A stretch of DNA of 10,160 nt from Pseudomonadota bacterium (GTDB taxonomy: Bacteria > Pseudomonadota > Gammaproteobacteria > Halothiobacillales > Halothiobacillaceae): contig JAJYPA010000281.1 in assembly GCA_021795795.1 (NCBI GenBank), positions 1-10,160 of the forward strand, read 5' to 3'. The notes beneath the pieces were generated by a model that ran no database searches, had not been told where the DNA came from, and worked only from the letters and a program-made list of their open reading frames with translations. This document shows positions 1 to 4,395 of this stretch, piece by piece. How positions within the stretch are numbered: position 1 is the stretch's first letter; every line of letters begins with the position of its first letter. The translations under genes were made by a program, and so were the position numbers.

Positions 1-236
1 GTCTGCCCAGATACCACCTGGCAGGATTCGTGGACGCATCTAGCGGTGTGTGATATCCGGCGGCATGGGGTGTCTGGCAGGGAACATCGTGGATCCCAAA
101 CGGGGCCATTCCTGCAAGCCGTGGCGTTTGGAATGCGCTGCGCAACCATTCTGCGTCCTGCCGCGCAAAAGCAGGTGCCTTGCCGGTTGAGCGATACCAA
201 CCGGCGCCTATTTGTTTTGCAAAATATGGAGACATC
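1..236. other. Non-coding stretch with one clear stem-loop
   Basis: I see no convincing gene here; the open frame from 46 to 240 has no ribosome binding site and no recognisable protein character. The clearest structure is a stem-loop at 182-205, with arms gccggtt and aaccggc (7 perfect pairs) and a 10-base loop. It is followed at once by cggcgcctatttg (202-214), which occurs again at 571-583, and by the palindrome ttttgcaaaa (215-224). These could be part of the 5' untranslated region of the small ORF that starts at 237. Confidence 0.5.
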
Positions 237-383
237 ATGAATACTTTGCCAATCAAAACGGCACCGGATAAGCCTGAAACTTTACAGGAAATTCTTCGCA
301 TCGAACGATTGCACCCAAAGATATTCATCAGAGCGTTACCCATTCCCCGCCCTGGGTTACGGGATGGTGGCTGCCCACCATGA
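237..383 (+). CDS. Possible 48-residue protein of unknown function
   Basis: The ATG at 237 is chosen because GGAG (228-231) sits 5 bases upstream; an in-frame ATG at 180 has no such site. The product begins MNTLPIKTAPDKPETLQEIL and ends in GGCPP. The first half has ordinary, charged helical character, while the last third is rich in Pro, Arg and Gly and looks less like a natural protein. This may be a gene start running into unrelated DNA, that is, a truncated gene. A perfect 7-bp hairpin (364-381) covers the last codons and touches the stop. I do not recognise the family. It may be a true small protein, a fragment, or chance. Confidence 0.35.
   Translation: MNTLPIKTAPDKPETLQEILRIERLHPKIFIRALPIPRPGLRDGGCPP
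364..381 (+). other. Perfect stem-loop over the end of the small ORF
   Basis: Arms atggtgg and ccaccat pair perfectly around the loop ctgc. No T-tract follows, so it is not a standard intrinsic terminator. It could be a processing or mRNA-stabilising structure for the small ORF upstream. Confidence 0.4.
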
Positions 384-671
384 GCTTGTATCGCCGCTAA
401 AGTCATTGCGGGGGTTGGCAAGGCAGGCCCGGTCGAAAGGCCGGAATGGATGGTCGCTCCATTCGTTGCACAAGCGACAAGTCGTCTGGCTGAATACCAG
501 GCGCACCCTTTTATGCCGCTGTGCCGACTGGTAGGGCTTTCTGAAAATTGCCGATCCACGGGTTATGCAGCGGCGCCTATTTGCACCCGCGCAAACGGAC
601 CATATTGCCGAAGCGGGGTGCGATGATCGGTGGCTCCGCCGTGGTGCCGTAGGGCACCTACAGGGCATTTC
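384..671. other. Hairpin-rich leader before the tRNA array
   Basis: No gene or complete tRNA is visible here. Several stem-loops are: cgtctgg/ccaggcg around a 7-base loop (about 488-508), a hairpin at 628-641, and ggtgcc/ggcacc with loop gtag at 643-658, which ends 13 bases before the first tRNA. The 13-mer cggcgcctatttg recurs at 571-583 (first copy 202-214). In both copies the 13-mer is followed within a few bases by sequence ending in gcaaa that can fold back on the preceding tttg. I could not identify a confident sigma-70 promoter for the array. Confidence 0.4.
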
Positions 672-743
672 GGGGAGGTAGTTCAACGGTAGAATAAACG
701 ACGTATGCGCGTTTGGTCGCGGGTTCGACTCCCGCCTTCCCCG
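672..743 (+). tRNA. tRNA-like gene, identity undetermined (anticodon reads TAT by position)
   Basis: The cloverleaf is clear except in the anticodon arm. The acceptor ggggagg pairs with cttcccc (one G-U), the D-stem is gttc/gaat, and the T-arm is gcggg/cccgc around ttcgact. The anticodon arm reads either as a 5-bp stem with an A-G mismatch and the 7-base loop cgtatgc, or as aaacg/cgttt with a 9-base loop. In the 7-base reading position 33 is G rather than T and the anticodon is TAT (704-706), formally Ile. The 3' end is GCCT, without an encoded CCA. The D-loop resembles that of tRNA-Asn at 864, so this may be a diverged relative. It may be a decayed or non-decoding tRNA. Confidence 0.65.
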
Positions 744-814
744 CCTAACATCCAGGTTGCCGTGGGTAAACGGCGTAACGAGGGCCACCAATCCCGCCCA
801 GACCTAGATCGAAC

Positions 815-858
815 CAGAAAGCAGCGGGAGGGAGGCTTTCTGAGGAAACACTACCCGC
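815..858 (+). other. Conserved pseudoknot-like RNA element, copy 1 (before tRNA-Asn)
   Basis: A perfect 8-bp stem, cagaaagc (815-822) with gctttctg (835-842), encloses the 12-base loop agcgggagggag. Eleven bases later, cccgc (854-858) is complementary to gcggg in the loop (824-828), which would close an H-type pseudoknot. The tRNA-Asn gene starts 6 bases after this. Copy 2 (2180-2221) keeps the loop, the 11-base spacing and the cccgc exactly, while its stem has a different sequence that still pairs. This pattern argues for an RNA structure rather than a simple DNA duplication. Function is unknown; a role as a tRNA 5' leader or processing element is inference. Confidence 0.55.
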
Positions 859-863
859 ACCCT

Positions 864-937
864 TGGGGTGTAATTCAGCGGTAGAATGGCCGGCTGTTAA
901 CCGGCTCGCGCAGGTTCGAGCCCTGCCGCCCCAGCCA
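864..937 (+). tRNA. tRNA-Asn (GTT)
   Basis: The acceptor tggggtg pairs with cgcccca (one T-G). The D-stem is attc/gaat, the anticodon stem gccgg/ccggc with loop ctgttaa, giving anticodon GTT at 896-898, and the T-arm is gcagg/cctgc around ttcgagc. The discriminator is G and CCA is encoded at 935-937. All features are canonical, including T33. Confidence 0.93.
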
Positions 938-1001
938 ATAGCTACGGACCTGGATGCAGACTCGCATGCGAGAAAGCTAAGGGAGAAGGGCAGAAGGGTT
1001 T

Positions 1002-1023
1002 CCGGTTTCCCTGAACAAACCGG
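1002..1023 (+). other. Stem-loop just before tRNA-Pro
   Basis: Arms ccggttt (1002-1008) and aaaccgg (1017-1023) pair perfectly around an 8-base loop, ending 5 bases before the tRNA-Pro acceptor stem. The same spacer also holds the 12-base palindrome ctcgcatgcgag at 961-972. A processing signal is possible. Confidence 0.4.
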
Positions 1024-1028
1024 ACTTT

Positions 1029-1105
1029 CTGAGCGTAGCGCAGCCTGGTAGCGCACCTGGCCTGGAACCAGGGGGTCGTAGGTTCGAATCCTACCGTTCA
1101 GACCA
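1029..1105 (+). tRNA. tRNA-Pro (TGG) with unusual C33
   Basis: The acceptor ctgagcg pairs with cgttcag (one G-T). The C1-G72 pair and discriminator A73 are the bacterial proline identity set. The D-stem is gcgc/gcgc and the T-arm gtagg/cctac around ttcgaat; CCA is encoded (1103-1105). The anticodon stem is cctgg/ccagg with loop cctggaa, so the anticodon TGG lies at 1063-1065. Position 33 is C instead of the near-universal T, and position 37 is A where G is usual for proline. The fold is otherwise sound. Confidence 0.85.
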
Positions 1106-1122
1106 ATTCAGAACCAAAAGCC

Positions 1123-1147
1123 AGGCATTCTCAAGTCGAGTGCCTTT
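1123..1147 (+). terminator. Possible weak terminator or processing hairpin after tRNA-Pro
   Basis: An 8-bp stem (aggcattc with gagtgcct, one G-T) and a 7-base loop end in a short T run (tttct). It sits 17 bases after tRNA-Pro and before the longest tRNA spacer. The T-tract is short, so termination may be weak; RNA processing is the alternative. Confidence 0.35.
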
Positions 1148-1429
1148 CTGTTGGTGAGACGGTGTGCCTGTTGAGGTGTGCCGTTGCCGTCTGAGGCACC
1201 TGGGGTATCGGATCCCGCTTAGCGCCATCGAACGAGAAGCCCGGCCAACCTGTGAGAAACCTGGCCTGATCAGCCGGATGTAATGTCACAGAAGGGCAAC
1301 GCGAAGGGATAAGCCGGAGATCAGAACCGGCCACCAACATTTTTCAGCATTCTGGTGGATCAAGACTCGCGGTCTTGGTTGCCGGGAGGGTTAGGGTCCC
1401 TTCGCCGGAATCCTGGCCTTATGTTTCTA
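1148..1429. other. Long tRNA spacer with several stem-loops, no gene seen
   Basis: This stretch between tRNA-Pro and tRNA-Ser contains no convincing ORF or tRNA. Visible structure includes the repeated octamer ggtgtgcc (1161-1168 and 1175-1182), whose second copy can pair with ggcacc near 1195-1200. There is also ccacca/tggtgg (1331-1336 with 1353-1358), a perfect caagac/gtcttg stem with a 5-base loop near 1363-1379, and a GC-rich hairpin near 1381-1411. A deleted or degraded tRNA cannot be excluded. Confidence 0.4.
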
Positions 1430-1520
1430 GGAGACTTGGCCGAGCGGTTGAAGGCAGCGGTCTTGAAAATCGCCGGACGCCATGCGCGTTCCGTGGGTTC
1501 GAATCCCACAGTCTCCGCCA
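1430..1520 (+). tRNA. tRNA-Ser (TGA)
   Basis: The acceptor ggagact pairs with agtctcc, the discriminator is G, and CCA is encoded (1518-1520). The anticodon loop cttgaaa gives TGA at 1464-1466. A long variable arm at about 1474-1493 and the T-arm loop ttcgaat confirm a class II serine tRNA. Confidence 0.94.
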
Positions 1521-1531
1521 ATTCACCCTAT

Positions 1532-1616
1532 GCGAGCGTGGCGGAATAGGTAGACGCGCCGGATTTAGGTTCCGGAGGGACACCCCGTGTCGGTTCGAGT
1601 CCGACCGTTCGCACCA
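1532..1616 (+). tRNA. tRNA-Leu (TAG)
   Basis: The acceptor gcgagcg pairs with cgttcgc (one G-T), the discriminator is A as expected for leucine, and CCA is encoded. The anticodon stem ccgga/tccgg has loop tttaggt, giving TAG at 1566-1568. The variable arm is long. The gene follows tRNA-Ser by only 11 bases, so the two are almost certainly co-transcribed. Confidence 0.94.
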
Positions 1617-1692
1617 TTTTCAAGCCCGCCTGCCATGCGTAGACCGGGCATTCGGGGCCGTCTTGCGCGAGCGAGGCGATCCCAGCCTTTCT

Positions 1693-1782
1693 GGAAAGTT
1701 GGCTCAATGGTACAGCAGTGGATTGCTAATCCACCGTCAGGATTTCCCTGGCATGCAGGTTCGAATCCTGCACTTTCCGCCA
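1693..1782 (+). tRNA. tRNA-Ser (GCT)
   Basis: The acceptor ggaaagt pairs with actttcc, the discriminator is G, and CCA is encoded (1780-1782). The anticodon stem gtgga/tccac with loop ttgctaa gives GCT at 1725-1727. A long variable arm is present, and the T-arm is gcagg/cctgc around ttcgaat. Confidence 0.93.
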
Positions 1783-1788
1783 AATCTC

Positions 1789-1835
1789 AGAAGGATATTC
1801 CTTCTAAGCCATGCCCATTAGAGACGTGTGGGCAT
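1789..1835 (+). other. Two consecutive stem-loops between tRNA-Ser and tRNA-Cys
   Basis: The first hairpin is agaagga/tccttct (1789-1805) with a 3-base loop. The second is atgccca/tgggcat (1811-1835) with an 11-base loop, ending 2 bases before tRNA-Cys. Both have perfect 7-bp stems. They are good candidates for RNase processing signals in the array transcript. Confidence 0.45.
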
Positions 1836-1837
1836 TT

Positions 1838-1912
1838 GTACGGATGGCCGAGAGGAGAGGCCCCTGTCTGCAAAACAGGTACACGTCGGTTCGAATCCGG
1901 TTCCGTACTCCA
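1838..1912 (+). tRNA. tRNA-Cys (GCA)
   Basis: The acceptor gtacgga pairs with tccgtac, and the discriminator is T, the cysteine identity base. The anticodon stem cctgt/acagg with loop ctgcaaa gives GCA at 1870-1872. CCA is encoded at 1910-1912. Confidence 0.93.
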
Positions 1913-1917
1913 ATCAT

Positions 1918-1992
1918 TGAGGGTTTGTCGCAAGGTGTGACCCCTGGCTCTGAACCAGGTCCTGGCAGGTTCGATTCCTGCGCCCTCAGCCA
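1918..1992 (+). tRNA. tRNA-Gln (CTG)
   Basis: The acceptor tgagggt pairs with gccctca (one T-G). The weak first pair T1-A72 and discriminator G fit glutamine. The anticodon stem cctgg/ccagg with loop ctctgaa gives CTG at 1950-1952. The T-arm is gcagg/cctgc around ttcgatt and CCA is encoded. Only 5 bases separate it from tRNA-Cys. Confidence 0.93.
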
Positions 1993-2007
1993 ATCTGCGG
2001 TATATCT

Positions 2008-2097
2008 GGAGCGTTCCCATAGTGGCCTAGTGGCGCCGCTTGGAAAGCGGATGGTCGGGTAACCGGCACGAAGGTTCGAATCCTTCACGCTCCGCCA
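2008..2097 (+). tRNA. tRNA-Ser (GGA)
   Basis: The acceptor ggagcgt pairs with acgctcc, the discriminator is G, and CCA is encoded (2095-2097). The anticodon loop ttggaaa gives GGA at 2042-2044. A long variable arm follows, and the T-arm loop is ttcgaat. This is the third serine tRNA in the array. Confidence 0.93.
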
Positions 2098-2179
2098 AAT
2101 TCAGTTGCACCAATTTTCACGGTCGCGATGGGTATGACACTGTAATGCCGCCCAGCCCCGGCGGACCCGTGGAACGAAT

Positions 2180-2221
2180 CGTCAGCAGCGGGAGGGAGGC
2201 TGACGAGGGAGCACCGCCCGC
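2180..2221 (+). other. Conserved pseudoknot-like RNA element, copy 2 (before tRNA-Ala)
   Basis: The stem cgtcagc (2180-2186) with gctgacg (2199-2205) encloses the same 12-base loop agcgggagggag as copy 1 (815-858). The same 11-base gap leads to cccgc (2217-2221), which can pair with gcggg in the loop. The stem sequence differs from copy 1 but stays fully paired, so several pairs covary. The tRNA-Ala gene begins 5 bases later. Upstream, gggta, gtaa, ccgcccag and gaac also recur in the same order as in copy 1, so the whole spacer is a diverged repeat. Confidence 0.55.
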
Positions 2222-2225
2222 ACCT

Positions 2226-2298
2226 GGGTCTGTAGCTCATTGGGGAGAGCGCCTGCTCCGCAAGCAGGAGGCGGCCGGATCGTAGCCGGCCAGGTCCA
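2226..2298 (+). tRNA. tRNA-Ala (CGC), non-canonical loops
   Basis: The acceptor gggtctg pairs with caggtcc and contains G3-T70, the alanine identity pair; the discriminator is A. The D-stem is gctc/gagc. The anticodon stem cctgc/gcagg with loop tccgcaa gives CGC at 2259-2261, also alanine, so acceptor and anticodon agree. Two oddities stand out. Position 33 is C, not T. The T-loop is atcgtag, with A54 and T58 exchanged relative to the normal T54 and A58. The 3' end is ACCT, without an encoded CCA, and is followed by a run of T. It may be functional or beginning to decay. Confidence 0.78.
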
Positions 2299-2306
2299 CC
2301 TTTTTC

Positions 2307-2371
2307 GGAGAGTGAGGGATTCGGCAAACCCAGCAGACTGTAAATCTGCCGCCTCTGGCAACGCACGGTTC
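2307..2371 (+). pseudogene. tRNA-Tyr (GTA) truncated in the T-loop
   Basis: The 5' part is a good tyrosine tRNA: acceptor strand ggagagt, D-stem ggg/ccc, anticodon stem gcaga/tctgc with loop ctgtaaa (anticodon GTA at 2340-2342), and a variable stem gcc/ggc. The T-stem 5' strand (cacgg) and TTC follow, but after 2371 the sequence becomes AT-rich. Neither the pairing ccgtg nor the acceptor partner actctcc is present there or elsewhere that I can find. The break lies at a classic tyrosine-recombinase attachment position, and the recombinase operon starts just downstream. Confidence 0.8.
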
Positions 2372-2550
2372 TTATCTAAAGGATATTATTGTGCATGTTT
2401 ATTTGTTCATATAATACCATCAATACAAGCAGTTAATAACTTGTTGACGTGGTGCATATTGATGTATAGGATTGTATCTAGAGTCGACAGGCCAGATCTG
2501 GCATTTGGCCATGATCGATAGCGTCTTAGGTGGAACGGATAGAAGGCAGT
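2372..2550 (+). promoter_or_regulatory. AT-rich promoter/operator region of the recombinase module
   Basis: The best promoter is TTGACG (2444-2449), 17 bases, then TAGGAT (2467-2472), reading toward the 80-residue ORF and gmtY. A perfect TATAAT (2410-2415) lies upstream but lacks a good -35 at proper spacing. An inverted repeat catcaata (2418-2425) / tattgatg (2457-2464) has one arm within the promoter spacer, and gccagatctggc (2491-2502) is a perfect 12-base palindrome downstream of the -10. Either could be an operator. The start of this region may be the left end of the mobile element. Confidence 0.55.
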
Positions 2551-2793
2551 ATGGCCTACATTAAAGAGCAGACTCTTGTTTTTAACACTGGTCGCCGCCT
2601 CTCGGCGCAGCGGGGTGTGATTGGCATCTCCCCATCGCAAGAAGTCTTCCAGGGCCACAGCGGTGTTTTAGTGCCCAAAGAGCCATTCCTTGATGATGAC
2701 GTTGCCTTAACCAATGCCGAACGCGTTGAGCTGGCTGATTTCATGATTAAGCAGTGGAAGTCATTCAAAGCCATGTCTGCTGAAGATGCATGA
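2551..2793 (+). CDS. 80-residue protein of unknown function upstream of gmtY
   Basis: I chose the ATG at 2551 because AGAAGG (2541-2546) lies just upstream; an in-frame GTG at 2530 has no clear ribosome binding site. The product is 80 residues, soluble, with no membrane segment or signal peptide. The first half is rich in Gly, Ser and beta-forming residues. The C-terminal part (roughly residues 54-75, around TNAERVELADFMIKQWKSF) looks like an amphipathic helix. I recognise no family. It lies between the promoter region and gmtY on the same strand, 117 bases before gmtY, so it is probably transcribed with the recombinases. A regulator or accessory factor is a guess from position only. Confidence 0.6.
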   Translation: MAYIKEQTLVFNTGRRLSAQRGVIGISPSQEVFQGHSGVLVPKEPFLDDDVALTNAERVELADFMIKQWKSFKAMSAEDA

Positions 2794-2910
2794 TGATTTC
2801 GCTAAAAGGTTTTCACTTTTGTGTGGCACGGCAAAGGATAAGTCAACCTGCATCTATAGCTGTAATTTTCAAGACGACGGACTCCATACCTATTTTTAGG
2901 TGGTAAATTC

Positions 2911-4395
2911 ATGACGACATCCGCCCTGAAAAACATTGTTCGCCGCGAAATCCATGACGCCAAAGGCAACGTGATGTCCTGGGAGGTACTTGATTTTACC
3001 GGAGCACCAATTGCAGCATGCGCATTGTTTATTCGCAAGATGGAAGGGTATGCCTTCGCTACCAAAAAACGATACGTGGAAGCAGTCTGTCGATTCGTTG
3101 ATTACTTATATGAATCTCGTGTCCTTGGTTGCTTTCACGACGATGACAAACTTCCGACCAGGCAGTACATTAACGAAGTCATTGACGGATATATTCCCTT
3201 GCTCTTACGGGGGTCGAATGCCACTGTTGAGATGCTGAGCACAGACGAAGGCGCGACAGATGAACACCAGTGGATGATTCAGGTTGCTAGTGCTCTGAAC
3301 ATTAAACCATGCCAGCGGAAATCGCTGGATAATGTGATTGCCGCCATCAACAGATTCCTCCGATTGTCCGAGGCACTAGCTCAAGAAGCCCAGGACTTGG
3401 CTAGCTATCACGGCTTCAATCTGCCGATTGAATACACACCACTTATCAATGTGGTCGACGGGTTCGCCAAGCTAACCACCTTCGAGCGGCAGGCCATTCG
3501 ATCTGCCAGCATGCTGGGTGGCGTCATCCGCATGCACGGCGAGATTCGCCGGCCGGCCGGCATCCGCAGCGAAGCCAAGAAACAGCAGACCGACCAGACA
3601 AACATGGATTTCCCTGTGAGCCACATGAGTGCGCTGATAGTTGCGGCGACCAATTGGCGAGATAGGGCACTCTGGTTGCTATTGCTGGCCAGCGGTATCC
3701 GCCGCAGTGAAGCTCTGAACCTTCAGTGGTCTGACATTGATTACAAAAAACGTCGCGTTTATGTCCTTGATCCAGGAATTCGGCGCTATGGACGATTTAT
3801 GACGCCGGAAGAGAAGCTTCGATTCAAAGGTCGCACTGTGTCATGGACGTATCTATGGGAGCCGTGGCGTAGTCAATTCTTTGAAGCCCTGGCGGAATAT
3901 CGAAAACGGGAGTGGCACTTGCCTACCGACGGCAATGATTATGTGTTCCAGATTCGCAAACTGCACAATGGTGCGCTTGGTGTGCCCCTCCTGCATGCGT
4001 CCGATGCCGCGCTGAATCAGTCTTTCAAGGAAGCGGTGATACGTGCCAGCATTCCCGGCCCTGGCTTCAATGGTGATGGCCATTGGACGCCGCACTCATT
4101 GCGGCACGCCTACGGAGTGTACATGCTCAACTACATCCCAATCGCACCTGGCGTCCATGGATTTCCAGAGACAGATGTGCAAGCCCTGATGGGACACGAA
4201 AGCATTATGTCAACACGCCGCTATGCCCGCCGAAAAGAGGATGTGCTGTTGGCAAAGTTGCAGTACGCAGACCAAGTAGCATTAGGGCTGGCTGTGGCAG
4301 ACCAAGGATTGCTGGGGTTGCCTGTTGCGCAGCAGATGTTGCCGCCCATTTTGCTTGAGCACCTGGTCCTACAAGTGGATGCCCTACATGATTAA
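2911..4395 (+). CDS. gmtY: Gamma-mobile-trio tyrosine recombinase GmtY
   Basis: This 494-residue protein is a tyrosine recombinase (phage-integrase superfamily) that would cut and rejoin DNA through a covalent phosphotyrosine. The catalytic set is complete: R264 in SGIRRSEALNLQWSDID, H395 and R398 in TPHSLRHAYG, H429 in LMGHE, and nucleophile Y438 nine residues later. Residues 30-200 resemble a core-binding region, and the catalytic domain spans about 235-445. The start has AGGTGG (2898-2903) 7 bases upstream. It is the first gene of a GmtY-GmtZ-GmtX operon: its stop overlaps the start of gmtZ by 8 bases. The family name comes from the order, sizes and domains of the three genes as I know them. 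A Tn554-like recombinase trio is the nearest alternative description. Confidence 0.87.
   Translation: MTTSALKNIVRREIHDAKGNVMSWEVLDFTGAPIAACALFIRKMEGYAFATKKRYVEAVCRFVDYLYESRVLGCFHDDDKLPTRQYINEVIDGYIPLLLRGSNATVEMLSTDEGATDEHQWMIQVASALNIKPCQRKSLDNVIAAINRFLRLSEALAQEAQDLASYHGFNLPIEYTPLINVVDGFAKLTTFERQAIRSASMLGGVIRMHGEIRRPAGIRSEAKKQQTDQTNMDFPVSHMSALIVAATNWRDRALWLLLLASGIRRSEALNLQWSDIDYKKRRVYVLDPGIRRYGRFMTPEEKLRFKGRTVSWTYLWEPWRSQFFEALAEYRKREWHLPTDGNDYVFQIRKLHNGALGVPLLHASDAALNQSFKEAVIRASIPGPGFNGDGHWTPHSLRHAYGVYMLNYIPIAPGVHGFPETDVQALMGHESIMSTRRYARRKEDVLLAKLQYADQVALGLAVADQGLLGLPVAQQMLPPILLEHLVLQVDALHD

Noticed and set aside
488..508. Stem with a 7-base loop resembling an anticodon arm
   Set aside because: No acceptor, D-arm or T-arm can be found around it.
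743..749. gcctaac fits the integron attC core consensus
   Set aside because: No partner gttrrry core is found at suitable distance and the site overlaps the tRNA 3' end; no integron gene is present.
357..2088. Minus-strand open frames with motifs such as ESNPRP across the array
   Set aside because: These are antisense readings of tRNA T-arms, a common artefact; each overlaps well-folded tRNA genes.
2477..2488. tctagagtcgac, identical to part of a common cloning polylinker
   Set aside because: Only 12 bases match and the flanks do not continue the polylinker, so vector contamination is not supported.
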